Of a stretch of 64,000 nt of DNA, positions 10,193-22,663 are shown piece by piece. The stretch's first letter is position 1. Each line of letters opens with the position of its first letter. The notes below the pieces were generated by a model. It searched no databases and was not told the DNA's origin. It was given only the letters and a program-made list of their open reading frames with translations. The DNA is from Aeromicrobium sp. IC_218. Lineage in GTDB: Bacteria > Actinomycetota > Actinomycetes > Propionibacteriales > Nocardioidaceae. The translations under genes and the position numbers were made by a program. The stretch covers positions 292,260 through 356,259 of the forward strand of contig NZ_SJXM01000003.1 of NCBI RefSeq assembly GCF_004336805.1, read 5' to 3'.

Positions 10193-10705
10193 GTGGCGGG
10201 TCCGCTCCTCGTCCTGGTCGGCCCGCCCGGTGCCGGCAAGACCACCGTCGCGCACCTGCTGGGCGAGCGGCTCGGCGTCGCCGTGCGTGACACCGACGCC
10301 GACGTCGTCGCGTCCGAGGGCGTCCCGATCGCCGACCTGTTCGTCGACCGCGGCGAGGCGTACTTCCGTGAGCGGGAGGCGCGGGCCGTCGCCCGGGCCC
10401 TGGACGAGCACGACGGCGTCCTGTCGCTCGGCGGGGGCGCCGTGCTCGACCCCGCGACGCGGGCGCTGCTGTCCGAGCACCCGGCCGTCGTGTTCCTGGA
10501 CCTCGGGCTGACCGAGGCCGTGCGCCGGGTGGGCCTGGCGTCGTCCCGCCCGCTCCTCGTGGGCGGCGTCCGCGGGCGGCTCAAGACGCTGCTCGACCAC
10601 CGGCGCCCGCTGTACCTGGAGGTCGCCGACCACGTCGTGCGCACCGACGACCTGACCGCCGAGCAGGTGGTCGACCACGTCCTGCCGATCCTGGAGGCCC
10701 GATGA
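10193..10705 (+). CDS. aroK: Shikimate kinase
   Basis: Phosphorylates shikimate at the 3-OH using ATP; 170 aa, standard size. P-loop GPPGAGKTT spans residues 10-18. The shikimate-binding DTDADVV follows, then the lid-associated FREREARAV, and GGGAVL. I chose the GTG at 10193, one base after aroC ends, because the P-loop then sits at the usual distance from the N-terminus; longer in-frame starts lie inside aroC. Its last four bases overlap the aroB ATG (ATGA), which implies coupled translation. Confidence 0.95.
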   Translation: MAGPLLVLVGPPGAGKTTVAHLLGERLGVAVRDTDADVVASEGVPIADLFVDRGEAYFREREARAVARALDEHDGVLSLGGGAVLDPATRALLSEHPAVVFLDLGLTEAVRRVGLASSRPLLVGGVRGRLKTLLDHRRPLYLEVADHVVRTDDLTAEQVVDHVLPILEAR

Positions 10706-11790
10706 CCACTCGCATCCCCGTCGCGTCCGCCCAGCCGTACGAGGTGGTCGTCGGCCACGGCGCGGTCACCGAGGTGCGCGGCCTGCTCGCCGGCGCCGCC
10801 CGCGTCGCGGTCGTCCACCCGCCGGTGCTGGCCGGACGCGCCCGCGCGCTGCGCGACTTCGTCGCCCGCGACGGGCTCGCCGTCCACCTCCTCGAGGTGC
10901 CCGACGGCGAGGCGGCCAAGACGTCCGACGTCGCTGCGTTCTGCTGGGGCGTGCTGGCCGAGGCCGGCTTCACCCGCAGCGACGTCGTGGTCGGCCTCGG
11001 CGGGGGAGCGACCACCGACCTGGCCGGCTTCGTCGCGGCCACCTGGTTGCGCGGCGTCGGCTTCGTCACCGTGCCGACGACCGTCCTGGGCATGGTCGAC
11101 GCGGCGGTCGGCGGCAAGACCGGCATCAACCTGCCCGCCGGCAAGAACCTCGTCGGCAGCTTCCACGAGCCGCTCGGCGTGCTGTGCGACCTGGACTCCC
11201 TGCGCGACCTGCCGGTCGCCGAGGTGCGCAGCGGCCTGGCCGAGGTCGTCAAGTGCGGCTTCATCGCCGACCCGGCGATCCTCGAGCTGGTCGAGCGCGA
11301 CCCGGCCGCGGCGGCGTCCGTCGACGGCCCCGTGCTCGCCGAGCTCGTCGCCCGGGGCATCGCGGTGAAGGCGCGGACGGTCGCCGGCGACCTGCGCGAG
11401 ACCGGTGCGGGAGGCGGCATCGGTCGCGAGGCGCTCAACTACGGCCACACGCTCGGCCACGCGATCGAGCGGGCCGAGCACTTCGGCGTCCGCCACGGCG
11501 AGGGCGTCGCCGTCGGCATGGTGTTCGCCGCCGAGCTCGCGCACCGCGCCGGGCGCATCGACGCCGACCTGGTGCAGCGGCACCGCACCGTGCTGGACGC
11601 CGTGGGGCTGCCGACGTCGTACCGTGGGCACGCGTCCTACGACGCGCTGCTGGCCGGCATGCGGCTGGACAAGAAGACGCGTGGCACCGAGCTGCGGTTC
11701 GTCGTGCTCGACGGGGTCGGCCGCACCTCGATCCTGGCCGGACCGTCGGACGCCGACCTGCGCGCGGCCCACGCGGCGGTGACCCGATGA
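10702..11790 (+). CDS. aroB: 3-dehydroquinate synthase
   Basis: NAD- and metal-dependent cyclisation of DAHP to 3-dehydroquinate, the second step of the shikimate pathway; 362 aa. NAD/substrate motifs are GLGGGATTDLAGFVAATWLRG and VDAAVGGKTGINLPAGKN. The metal ligands are in the Glu of SGLAEVVKCGFI and in NYGHTLGHAIE. ATGA overlaps at both ends join it to aroK and to the following peptidase gene. Confidence 0.97.
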   Translation: MTTRIPVASAQPYEVVVGHGAVTEVRGLLAGAARVAVVHPPVLAGRARALRDFVARDGLAVHLLEVPDGEAAKTSDVAAFCWGVLAEAGFTRSDVVVGLGGGATTDLAGFVAATWLRGVGFVTVPTTVLGMVDAAVGGKTGINLPAGKNLVGSFHEPLGVLCDLDSLRDLPVAEVRSGLAEVVKCGFIADPAILELVERDPAAAASVDGPVLAELVARGIAVKARTVAGDLRETGAGGGIGREALNYGHTLGHAIERAEHFGVRHGEGVAVGMVFAAELAHRAGRIDADLVQRHRTVLDAVGLPTSYRGHASYDALLAGMRLDKKTRGTELRFVVLDGVGRTSILAGPSDADLRAAHAAVTR

Positions 11791-12851
11791 GCACCGCGGC
11801 CCGTCGTGACCGCCTCCGCGAGGTGCTCGTCGGCCGCGGCCTCGACGGCGCCTTCGTCACCGAGCTGGTGAACGTCCGCTACCTCACCGGGTTCACCGGC
11901 TCCAACGGCGCCGTGCTCGTCCCGGTGGAGGGTGAGGCGGTGCTGCTGACCGACGGTCGCTACCAGGACCAGGCGGCTGCCGAGGCGCCCGACGTCGAGC
12001 TGGCGGTGACCCGCGAGCTGCTGGCCGTCGGCGCCGGACGCACGTCCGGACGCTGGGCGGTCGAGACCCACGCGCTCAGCGTCGACGACCACACCCTGCT
12101 CGCCGCGGCCGTCGAGGGCACCGAGCTGGTCTCGCTCGAGCGCGCCGTCGAGACGCTGCGCGTCGTGAAGGACGAGCCCGAGCTCGACGCGCTGCGCCGG
12201 GCCTGCGCGATCTCGGTGCAGGCGTGGGAGGAGCTCGTCGCCGGCCCGGTCGTGGGCCGCACGGAGCGTCAGCTGGCCCGCCAGCTCGAGGCCCGGATGC
12301 TCGACCTCGGTGCCGAGGCGATCGCGTTCGAGACGATCCTGGCGGCGGGGGAGAACAGCGCCATCCCGCACCACCACCCGACCGACCGGGTCGTGCAGCG
12401 CGGCGACCTGCTCAAGACCGACTTCGGCGCCCGGGTCGACGGCTACCACGCCGACTGCACGCGCACGGCCGTCGTCGGCCCGCCCGCCGACTGGCAGCGC
12501 GAGATCCACGCCGCCGTCCGGGCGTCCCAGGCGGCCGGCGTCGACGCGCTCGTCGCGGGCACCCCGGTGGCCGACACCTGGCACGCCGCGGTCGACGTGC
12601 TGGACGCGTCCGGGTGGCGCGAGTCGTTCACGACCGGCCTCGGTCACGGCGTCGGGCTGGTGATCCACGAGGACCCGTTCCTGGCCCCGAGCCACCCGGG
12701 TACACTGGACCGCCGCACCGCCGTGACGATGGAGCCGGGCATCTACCTGCCCGGACGCGGGGGCGTGCGGATCGAAGACACCGTCATCGTCACCGAGGGA
12801 CGTCCCGAGGTGCTGACCACGATGACCAGAGACCTCCTGGAGATCGGCTGA
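11787..12851 (+). CDS. M24 family Xaa-Pro peptidase (PepQ/PepP-like)
   Basis: Cytoplasmic dinuclear-metal aminopeptidase or dipeptidase acting on X-Pro bonds; 354 aa. The N-terminal creatinase-like domain ([19 protein letters not shown]) precedes the pita-bread domain. All five metal ligands can be placed: the two Asp in [18 protein letters not shown], His in [12 protein letters not shown], Glu in MEPGIYLPG and Glu in VRIEDTV. The gene lies between aroB and efp, the usual actinobacterial order. Whether it is a dipeptidase or an aminopeptidase cannot be decided from sequence alone. Confidence 0.92.
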   Translation: MSTAARRDRLREVLVGRGLDGAFVTELVNVRYLTGFTGSNGAVLVPVEGEAVLLTDGRYQDQAAAEAPDVELAVTRELLAVGAGRTSGRWAVETHALSVDDHTLLAAAVEGTELVSLERAVETLRVVKDEPELDALRRACAISVQAWEELVAGPVVGRTERQLARQLEARMLDLGAEAIAFETILAAGENSAIPHHHPTDRVVQRGDLLKTDFGARVDGYHADCTRTAVVGPPADWQREIHAAVRASQAAGVDALVAGTPVADTWHAAVDVLDASGWRESFTTGLGHGVGLVIHEDPFLAPSHPGTLDRRTAVTMEPGIYLPGRGGVRIEDTVIVTEGRPEVLTTMTRDLLEIG

Positions 12852-13414
12852 TGGCCACCACGAACGACCTGAAGAACGGCATGGTGCTCAACCTCGACGG
12901 ACAGCTGTGGGCTGTCGTGGAGTTCCAGCACGTCAAGCCGGGCAAGGGCCCCGCCTTCGTCCGCACCAAGATCAAGAACGTCGAGTCGGGCAAGGTCATC
13001 GACAAGACCTTCAACGCCGGCACCAAGGTCGAGACGGCCAGCGTCGACAAGCGCGACATGCAGTACCTGTACAACGACGGCACGAGCTACGTGTTCATGG
13101 ACGTCCAGACGTACGACCAGCTCGAGGTCAGCCCCGAGGTCATGGGCTCGGCGGTCGACTACCTGCTGGAGAACCAGAACGCCGTCGTGGCCACCAACGA
13201 GGGCCGCGTCCTGTACGTCGAGCTGCCCGCCTCGGTCGAGCTGCTCGTCGAGCACACCGACCCGGGCCTGCAGGGCGACCGTTCCAGCGGTGGCACCAAG
13301 CCCGCGCGCCTGGAGACCGGCAAGGAGATCCAGGTCCCGCTGTTCCTCACCAGCGGCGAGAAGATCAAGGTCGACACCCGCGACGGCAGCTACCTCGGTC
13401 GCGTGAAGGCCTGA
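12851..13414 (+). CDS. efp: Translation elongation factor P
   Basis: Binds ribosomes stalled at polyproline stretches and restores peptide bond formation; 187 aa with the three expected beta-barrel domains. The tip of domain I reads [12 protein letters not shown] with K32. Actinobacterial EF-P carrying this PGKGP loop is reported to work without lysine modification, and I see no epmA- or epmB-like gene in the window. The C-terminal signature [17 protein letters not shown] is intact. One-base overlaps (TGATG) join it to the upstream peptidase and to nusB. Confidence 0.98.
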   Translation: MATTNDLKNGMVLNLDGQLWAVVEFQHVKPGKGPAFVRTKIKNVESGKVIDKTFNAGTKVETASVDKRDMQYLYNDGTSYVFMDVQTYDQLEVSPEVMGSAVDYLLENQNAVVATNEGRVLYVELPASVELLVEHTDPGLQGDRSSGGTKPARLETGKEIQVPLFLTSGEKIKVDTRDGSYLGRVKA

Positions 13415-13824
13415 TGGCTGCTCGTACCAAGGCCCGCAAGCGCGCCCTCGACATCCTGTTCGAGAGCGAGCTGCAGGGACGTTCCACCGGCGCGTCGCTG
13501 GTCGACCGCCAGGTCGACAACGACCCGCCGATCAACCCCTACACCGTCGAGCTCGTCGACGGCGTCGTGGCCAACCGTGAGCGCCTCGACGAGGTGCTCG
13601 CCGACCACGCGATGGGCTGGACGCTGGCCCGCATGCCCGGCGTCGACCGCAACCTGCTGCGCATCGCCACGTACGAGATCCTGTTCGTCGAGGACGTCCC
13701 GGACTCGGTGGCGGTGAGCGAGGCGGTCGGCCTGGCCCGTGAGCTGTCGACCGACGACTCGCCCGGCTTCGTCAACGGCCTGCTCGCCACGATCGTGGAG
13801 AAGAAGGCCCAGCTGCTCGGCTGA
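13414..13824 (+). CDS. nusB: Transcription antitermination protein NusB
   Basis: All-helical RNA-binding protein that, with NusE (S10), binds boxA in nascent rRNA to prevent premature termination; 136 aa. N-terminal RTKARKRALDILFESE is the arginine-rich boxA-binding helix. The closing SPGFVNGLLATIVEKK is the family hallmark. The ATG overlaps the efp stop. A strong hairpin about 22 nt after the stop marks the end of the alaS-to-nusB run. In many relatives bldD follows nusB; here it is absent from this place. Confidence 0.97.
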   Translation: MAARTKARKRALDILFESELQGRSTGASLVDRQVDNDPPINPYTVELVDGVVANRERLDEVLADHAMGWTLARMPGVDRNLLRIATYEILFVEDVPDSVAVSEAVGLARELSTDDSPGFVNGLLATIVEKKAQLLG

Positions 13825-13846
13825 GCGACCCGCACCACCCGACCGG

Positions 13847-13877
13847 CGGCGGTCGTCCCCTCGAGGGGCGGCCGCCG
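13847..13877 (+). terminator. GC-rich hairpin after nusB
   Basis: A stem of 13 pairs with one bulged T and a TCGA loop: arms 13847-13860 and 13865-13877. There is no T-tract, which is common for terminators in high-GC actinobacteria. Confidence 0.55.
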
Positions 13878-13904
13878 TCGGCGTTCCCGCGCCAGCTCTG
13901 GGGA

Positions 13905-14122
13905 GCGGTGAGTCGTCCACCGTGCGCTTCGTGGGGCGGTGAGTCGTCCACCATCCGGCAGCTCCCGGTGGTGGATGACTCACCGCCCGCCCCTCGCGAT
14001 GGTGGATGACTCACCGCCCACCTCGCGGGGCGGTGAGTCAGCGTCCACCGCGAGCGTCCGGGTGGACGCAGGGTCACCGCCGCCCGGGGAGGGTGGACGC
14101 AGGGTCACCGCCGCCCGGGGAG
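13905..14122. repeat. Cluster A of a short inverted-repeat family (7 copies)
   Basis: Seven copies of an element with consensus GGCGGTGAG-N3-TCCACC, in alternating orientation. Forward copies start at 13905, 13935 and 14030. Reverse copies start at 13967, 13998, 14061 and 14092. The last three copies have a 6-nt instead of a 3-nt centre. Neighbouring forward and reverse copies can pair into stems of about 18-20 bp. The two final copies lie in a perfect 31-bp tandem duplication (14061-14091 and 14092-14122). The second one contains the stop codon of the minus-strand membrane gene. The same element recurs at 29757-29873. Confidence 0.85.
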
Positions 14123-15286
14123 GGTGGCGTCGCGGAGCCGGGTCAGCCGCACGACATCGACGAGGCTGTGACCGGCGACCGGCCGGTCGCTGGTCACGAC
14201 CACCGTCCCGCCGGGCAGGCCGAGCACGACCTGGACGGCCGAGAGGTCGTCGCGCAGCCCCACCACCGTCGCGGGCACGTCCCAGGCGCCGTCGCGGGGC
14301 AGCCAGGTCGTCCCGGAGACCACGCGCAGCGCCCGCAGCGTGCCGAGCGGTGCCGCACGGCCGCGCTCGTCGGGGGCGTCGTGCAGCACGAGCCGTCCCG
14401 CGCGGGGCAGCACGGTCGCCCGCGCGTGCACGAGCGTGCCGCCGCGGCGCTCGAGCCGGCGACGGCGCCGTGCTCGGGCGACCGGGACGGCCAGCAGCAT
14501 CGCGGCGGTACCGGCGGGGATCCCGGCCAGCCCGGCCACCAGCGTCCCGCCGGTGAACGGGTCGACGTCGCCGACGACGTGCAGGGGCTCGTCGTCGTGA
14601 CGCGGGTCGACGAGCAGGGTGACCTGCTGGCCGTGGCGGTACCGGCTGGCGTCCCACACGCTCACCCAGTACCAGTAGTCCTCGTCCTCCAGCTCGAGCT
14701 CGTCGAGGTCGTCGTCGTGGGCGGAGACGGTGACGGGGAGGGGGACCGCGCGCTCGACCAGGGCCCGGTCCTCGTGGCGCAGCACCAGCGCGACGGCCAG
14801 CAGCGCGACTGCCACCAGCGCCGCCGTGGCGGCGCCCACCACCCAGGGCCACGCTGCGGGAGGACGCCCGGGACGCACGGCCTGGTGCGATCCGCCCCGC
14901 CGCTGGGCGAGGCGGCGCTGGCGAGCGCGAAGCGCCAGGTCGAGGCCGACGAGGACGACCAGCGCTCCGAGGAGCGTCCGGTCAAGGGTGTCGAGCAGGC
15001 CGAAGCACGGCAGGGAGGTCGCGGCGACCACTGCGGCCGCGAGGCGCGGGCTCATGAACCCCAGCACCGGGACGACGAGCACCGCGCCGCAGCCGACCGA
15101 CAGTGCGTAGGTCGCCCACGACGTCCAGGACGCCATGGAGTCGAGGGCGGCGGGCCGCACGTCGACGTCCACGTCGGAGTCGAAGGCGGCCACCAGCACG
15201 ACCGTCAGGGCGAGCGCCCACAGCAGCGAGGCCGGCACGCGGTGGCGCCAGGTCGTGTCGGAGCGGCTCAGCGTCGGCGGGGTCAC
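14105..15286 (-). CDS. Multi-pass membrane protein of unknown function
   Basis: I do not recognise the family. The 393-aa protein has about four N-terminal hydrophobic segments, a fifth helix (WVVGAATAALVAVALLAVALVL) and a very acidic patch (DDDLDELELEDEDYW). A sixth helix (GGTLVAGLAGIPAGTAAMLLAV) is followed by a basic stop-transfer RARRRRR and a C-terminal soluble domain; the region around VTLLVDPRHDDEPLHVVG is vaguely like DUF3592 proteins. I chose the GTG at 15286 because TACGCT ends 6 nt upstream. It is divergent from pyrR, and its 3' end runs into inverted-repeat cluster A. It sits where many relatives carry bldD. Confidence 0.65.
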   Translation of the reverse strand: MTPPTLSRSDTTWRHRVPASLLWALALTVVLVAAFDSDVDVDVRPAALDSMASWTSWATYALSVGCGAVLVVPVLGFMSPRLAAAVVAATSLPCFGLLDTLDRTLLGALVVLVGLDLALRARQRRLAQRRGGSHQAVRPGRPPAAWPWVVGAATAALVAVALLAVALVLRHEDRALVERAVPLPVTVSAHDDDLDELELEDEDYWYWVSVWDASRYRHGQQVTLLVDPRHDDEPLHVVGDVDPFTGGTLVAGLAGIPAGTAAMLLAVPVARARRRRRLERRGGTLVHARATVLPRAGRLVLHDAPDERGRAAPLGTLRALRVVSGTTWLPRDGAWDVPATVVGLRDDLSAVQVVLGLPGGTVVVTSDRPVAGHSLVDVVRLTRLRDATLPGRR

Positions 15287-15292
15287 CGGGGG

Positions 15293-15298
15293 AGCGTA
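15293..15298 (-). promoter_or_regulatory. Predicted -10 element of the minus-strand membrane gene
   Basis: On the minus strand TACGCT is followed by 6 nt (CCCCCG) and then GTG (15286), giving a leaderless arrangement. Confidence 0.45.
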
Positions 15299-15361
15299 GT
15301 GGTCGCACCGCATCGCGTCCCACACGCCGAGTCCGGGCCCGGGTGACGCAGCGCACGCTGG

Positions 15362-15367
15362 TAGGTT
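15362..15367 (+). promoter_or_regulatory. Predicted -10 element of the pyr operon
   Basis: TAGGTT predicts a transcript starting near 15374. That leaves a leader of about 50 nt containing the PyrR-binding hairpin. Confidence 0.5.
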
Positions 15368-15384
15368 GGCCGATGACAAAGACG

Positions 15385-15420
15385 TCCTTTAACCACCGTC
15401 CTGTGAGGCGGAGAAGGAGG
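15385..15420 (+). promoter_or_regulatory. PyrR-binding RNA hairpin overlapping the pyrR ribosome binding site
   Basis: The leader folds into a lower stem TCCTT (15385-15389) with AAGGA (15414-15418). An upper stem follows, CCGTC (15396-15400) with GGCGG (15407-15411), capped by the hexaloop CTGTGA. This fits the CNGNGA hexaloop known for PyrR-binding RNA. The 3' strand of the lower stem is part of the Shine-Dalgarno AAGGAGG, 5 nt before the GTG. PyrR-UMP binding should therefore block translation initiation, the mode described for mycobacteria, rather than act through a terminator, of which none is seen here. Confidence 0.85.
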
Positions 15421-15425
15421 TCAGC

Positions 15426-15989
15426 GTGACTCCTGAGAGTCCAGCTGCCGGCGTACCTGCACGCACCGTGCTCGACGAGCGAGACATCGCCCGAGCACTC
15501 ACCCGCATCACCCACGAGATCCTCGAGCGCAACCGCGACTCCGAGGGCGTGGTGATCCTGGGCATCCCCACCCGCGGCGTCCACCTCGCCCGGCGCATCG
15601 CCGCCCGGATGAGCGAGGTCGAGGGCCGCACCATCACCGCCGGGTCGCTCGACGTGACGATGTTCCGCGACGACCTGCGGCTCAAGCCCGCCCGCGCGAT
15701 CGGCCGCACCGAGGTGCCCGAGGACGTCGATGGCAAGGTCGTCGTCCTGGTCGACGACGTGCTGTTCTCCGGGCGCACCATCCGCGCCGCGCTCGACGCG
15801 GTCAGCGAGCTCGGCCGGCCCAAGGCCGTCCAGCTCGCCGTGCTGGTCGACCGCGGCCACCGCGAGCTGCCGATCCGCGCCGACTTCGTGGGCAAGAACC
15901 TGCCGACGTCCCTGGCCGAGAAGGTCAAGGTCCGGGTCGCCGAGCACGACGACGCCGACCACGTGACGATCGAGGGCGGTGCCGCGTGA
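15426..15989 (+). CDS. pyrR: Pyrimidine operon regulator PyrR
   Basis: RNA-binding regulator that senses UMP and usually also has weak uracil phosphoribosyltransferase activity; 187 aa. The PRPP-binding loop is [20 protein letters not shown], and [18 protein letters not shown] is the family-specific stretch. The first ~15 residues are an extension before the usual start of the fold. The GTG start is preceded by AAGGAGG, which lies in its own target hairpin, so it should autoregulate. GTGA overlap with pyrB. Confidence 0.96.
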   Translation: MTPESPAAGVPARTVLDERDIARALTRITHEILERNRDSEGVVILGIPTRGVHLARRIAARMSEVEGRTITAGSLDVTMFRDDLRLKPARAIGRTEVPEDVDGKVVVLVDDVLFSGRTIRAALDAVSELGRPKAVQLAVLVDRGHRELPIRADFVGKNLPTSLAEKVKVRVAEHDDADHVTIEGGAA

Positions 15990-16927
15990 TCAAGCACCTG
16001 CTGAGCGCCGGCGACCTGTCCCGCGAGGACGCCACGCAGATCCTCGACACCGCCGAGGAGATGCTCTCGATCGCCAAGCGGCCGATCAAGAAGCTGCCGA
16101 CCCTGCGCGGCCTCACGGTGGTCAACCTGTTCTTCGAGGACTCCACCCGCACGCGCATCTCGTTCGAGGCGGCGGCCAAGCGGCTGTCCGCGGACGTCAT
16201 CAACTTCTCCGCGAAGGGCTCCAGCGCCTCCAAGGGCGAGGGGCTCAAGGACACCGCCCTGACCCTCGAGGCGATGGGCGCCGACGCGGTCGTCGTGCGC
16301 CACCACGCCTCGGGCGCGCCGCACCGCCTGGCCGAGGCCGGCTGGACCCGCGGCGTCGTCGTCAACGCCGGCGACGGCACCCACGAGCACCCGACGCAGG
16401 CGCTGCTGGACGCGTTCACGATGCGCCGTCACCTGGGCGACCTGGACGGCCGGCGCATCACGATCGTCGGCGACGTGCTGCACAGCCGCGTGGCCCGATC
16501 CAACGCCCTGCTGCTGCACACGCTGGGCGCCAAGGTCACCCTCGTCGCGCCGCCGACGCTGCTTCCGGTCGGCGTCGAGCAGTGGCCGGTCGACACGTCC
16601 TACGACCTCGACGCCTCGCTCGAGGGTGCCGACGCGGTGATGATGCTGCGCGTGCAGCGCGAGCGGATGAACGCCTCGTTCTTCCCCAGCGCCCGCGAGT
16701 ACAGCCGCCGGTACGGCATGGACGCCGCCCGCATGGGCCGCCTGGCCGACCACGCCGTGGTGATGCACCCCGGCCCGATGAACCGCGGCATGGAGATCAG
16801 CGCCGACGTGGCCGACAGCGACCGGTCGGTCATCGTCGAGCAGGTCACCAACGGCGTCGCCGTCCGCATGGCCGTCCTGTACCTGCTGCTCAGCGGCCGT
16901 CAGGACCACACCGAGGAGTCCGCATGA
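15986..16927 (+). CDS. pyrB: Aspartate carbamoyltransferase catalytic subunit
   Basis: Condenses carbamoyl phosphate and aspartate to N-carbamoylaspartate; 313 aa. The carbamoyl-phosphate loop is [15 protein letters not shown], and the domain contains [11 protein letters not shown] and the C-terminal [12 protein letters not shown]. No pyrI regulatory subunit is next to it, as usual for Gram-positives. It begins with GTG inside the pyrR stop (GTGA) and ends in an ATGA overlap with pyrC, so the pyr genes look translationally coupled. Confidence 0.97.
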   Translation: MIKHLLSAGDLSREDATQILDTAEEMLSIAKRPIKKLPTLRGLTVVNLFFEDSTRTRISFEAAAKRLSADVINFSAKGSSASKGEGLKDTALTLEAMGADAVVVRHHASGAPHRLAEAGWTRGVVVNAGDGTHEHPTQALLDAFTMRRHLGDLDGRRITIVGDVLHSRVARSNALLLHTLGAKVTLVAPPTLLPVGVEQWPVDTSYDLDASLEGADAVMMLRVQRERMNASFFPSAREYSRRYGMDAARMGRLADHAVVMHPGPMNRGMEISADVADSDRSVIVEQVTNGVAVRMAVLYLLLSGRQDHTEESA

Positions 16928-18228
16928 GCACGTACGTCATCCGTCGCGCCAGCGTGCTGGGGGAGCAGGTCGCCGACCTGCTGCTCGAGGACGGGCGCAT
17001 CACCGCCGTCGGCACCGACCTGGACGCCCCCGAGGGCGCCACCGAGGTCGACGCCGAGGGCCTGGTCGCGCTGCCCGGCCTGGTCGACCTGCACACGCAC
17101 CTGCGCGAGCCCGGACGCGAGGACGCCGAGACCGTCCTGAGCGGCACCCGGGCCGCGGCGCGCGGCGGCTTCACCTGCGTGCACGCGATGGCCAACACCG
17201 AGCCGGTCGCCGACACCGCCGGCGTCGTGGAGCAGGTCTGGCGCCTGGGCCGCGAGCACGGCTACTGCGACGTGCAGCCGGTGGGTGCCGTCACCGTCGG
17301 CCTGGCCGGCGAGCGCCTGGCCGAGCTCGGCGCCATGGCCGACTCCGCCGCCCGGGTCCGGGTGTTCTCCGACGACGGCAAGTGCGTCTGGGACCCGGTG
17401 CTCATGCGCCGCGCGCTGGAGTACGTCAAGGCGTTCGACGGCGTCGTCGCCCAGCACGCCCAGGAGCCGCGCCTGACCGTCGACGCGCAGATGAACGAGG
17501 GCCCGCTGTCCGGCGAGCTCGGCCTGGCCGGCTGGCCGGCCGTCGCGGAGGAGGCGATCGTCGCCCGCGACGTCCTGCTCGCCGAGCACGTCGGCTCGCG
17601 GCTGCACGTGTGCCACCTGTCCACGCGCGGCTCGGTCGAGCTCGTGCGCTGGGCCAAGAGCCGCGGGATCGACGTCACCGCCGAGGTCACGCCGCACCAC
17701 CTGCTGCTGACCGACGACCTGGTGCGCTCCTACGACCCGATCTTCAAGGTCAACCCGCCGCTGCGCTCGGCCGACGACGTCGCCGCCGTCCGCGAGGGCC
17801 TGGCCGACGGGACGATCGACATCGTCGCCACCGACCACGCGCCGCACCCCATGGAGGACAAGGACTGCGAGTGGGGCGCGGCCGCCTTCGGCATGATCGG
17901 GCTGGAGACCGCGCTGTCGATCGTCCAGCAGACGATGGTCGACACCGGCGCCCTCACCTGGGCCCGGGTCGCCGAGGTGCTGTCGGCCAACCCCGCCCGC
18001 ATCGGCCGCGTCGCCGAGCACGGCCGTCCGCTCGCCGCCGGCGAGCCGGCCCACGTCGTCCTCTACGACCCGGCCGCGCGCCGGGTCGTCGAGCCGCGCG
18101 ACACCGCGTCGCTGTCGCGCAACACCCCGTACGCGGGACGCGAGCTTCCGGGCCGCGTCGTCGCGACGTTCCTGCACGGCCGTCCCACCGTCCTGGGCGG
18201 CACCCTCGTCGAGGAGGCACACGCATGA
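16924..18228 (+). CDS. pyrC: Dihydroorotase
   Basis: Zinc amidohydrolase that cyclises carbamoylaspartate to dihydroorotate; 434 aa, class I type. Metal and substrate motifs: [19 protein letters not shown] at the first strand, [24 protein letters not shown], and the catalytic Asp in VATDHAPH. A conserved [16 protein letters not shown] closes the sequence. ATGA overlaps lie at both ends. The membrane-protein gene found between pyrC and carA in Streptomyces-type clusters is absent, so carA follows directly. Confidence 0.97.
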   Translation: MSTYVIRRASVLGEQVADLLLEDGRITAVGTDLDAPEGATEVDAEGLVALPGLVDLHTHLREPGREDAETVLSGTRAAARGGFTCVHAMANTEPVADTAGVVEQVWRLGREHGYCDVQPVGAVTVGLAGERLAELGAMADSAARVRVFSDDGKCVWDPVLMRRALEYVKAFDGVVAQHAQEPRLTVDAQMNEGPLSGELGLAGWPAVAEEAIVARDVLLAEHVGSRLHVCHLSTRGSVELVRWAKSRGIDVTAEVTPHHLLLTDDLVRSYDPIFKVNPPLRSADDVAAVREGLADGTIDIVATDHAPHPMEDKDCEWGAAAFGMIGLETALSIVQQTMVDTGALTWARVAEVLSANPARIGRVAEHGRPLAAGEPAHVVLYDPAARRVVEPRDTASLSRNTPYAGRELPGRVVATFLHGRPTVLGGTLVEEAHA

Positions 18229-19357
18229 CCCACGCACCCACCGAGGCGATCCTGGTGCTGGAGGACGGCCGCACGTTCCGCGGCGAGTCCTTCGGCGCGA
18301 TCGGCGAGACGATCGGCGAGGTCGTCTTCTCCACCGGCATGACCGGCTACCAGGAGACGCTGACCGACCCGTCCTACAAGGGCCAGATCGTCGTCATGAC
18401 CGCCCCGCACGTCGGCAACACCGGCGTCAACGACGAGGACTTCGAGTCCAAGCGCGTGTGGGTCGACGGCTACGTCGTGCGCGACCCCGCCCGGGTGAGC
18501 AGCAACTGGCGCTCGCAGCGGACGCTCGACGACCAGCTGGCCAACGACGGCGTCGTCGGCATCAGCGGCCTGGACACCCGCGCCCTCACGCGGCACCTGC
18601 GCGAGCAGGGCTCGATGCGCGGCGGCATCTCCAGCGCGTCCACCGACGTCGAGGCGCTGCTGGCCAAGGTGCAGGACGCCCCCTCGATGAAGGGCGCGAG
18701 CTTCCTGGCCGACGTCACGACCGACGAGGCGTACGTCGTGCCGGCGCAGGGCGAGAAGAAGCACGTCGTCGCCGCCATCGACCTCGGGCTCAAGGGCATG
18801 ACGCCGCGGCGCATGGCCGAGCGTGGCGTCGAGGTGCACGTGCTGCCCGCGACCACGACGTTCGAGCAGCTCCGCGAGCTGGCGCCCGACGGCGTGTTCA
18901 TGTCCAACGGACCCGGCGACCCCGCGACCGCCGACCACCAGGTCGAGGTGCTGCAGCAGGTGCTCGCCGAGGGCATCCCGTTCTTCGGCATCTGCCTGGG
19001 CAACCAGCTGTTCGGACGCGCCCTGGGCCGCGGCACCTACAAGCTGACCTACGGCCACCGCGGCATCAACCAGCCGGTGCAGGACCTCACGACCGGCAAG
19101 GTCGAGATCACCGCGCACAACCACGGCTTCGCGGTCGAGGCGCCGGTCGAGGGCACCTTCGACACGCCCTACGGCCCCGCTCGCGTCACCCACGTCGGCC
19201 TCAACGACCAGGTCGTCGAGGGCCTGGCCCTGCTGGAGCGACCCGGCTTCAGCGTCCAGTACCACCCCGAGGCGGCGGCGGGCCCGCACGACGCGGCCTA
19301 CCTCTTCGACCGCTTCGTCGACCTCATGAGCGACCACAAGGACAAGGTGAACGCCTG

Positions 19358-19358
<1 letters not shown>
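18225..19358 (+). CDS. carA: Carbamoyl-phosphate synthase small (glutaminase) subunit
   Basis: Class I glutamine amidotransferase that passes ammonia to CarB for carbamoyl phosphate, used by both the pyrimidine and arginine pathways; 377 aa. N-terminal CarA domain ([32 protein letters not shown]). The amidotransferase triad is C257 in GICLGNQ with H347 and E349 in YHPEAAAG. One-base overlap with carB gives the usual coupled pair. Confidence 0.98.

Positions 19359-22659
<3,301 letters not shown>

Positions 22660-22663
<4 letters not shown>

Noticed and set aside
7348..11772. Very long open frame antisense to aroE-aroB
   Set aside because: Long antisense frames are expected in very GC-rich DNA because stop codons are rare; the plus-strand genes have clear families and motifs.
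12701..12706. TACACT inside the Xaa-Pro peptidase gene as a promoter for efp
   Set aside because: It matches the -10 pattern but lies about 150 nt before efp within conserved coding sequence, and efp is joined to the upstream gene by a stop/start overlap. No independent support.
13967..14018. Short ORFs opened by ATG in the reverse repeat copies (MVDDSPP...)
   Set aside because: The coding look follows from the repeat sequence itself; frames are short, have no ribosome binding site and differ between copies.
13905..14122. Repeat cluster A as a CRISPR array
   Set aside because: Copies alternate in orientation, spacing is irregular and short, units are imperfect, and no cas gene is near.
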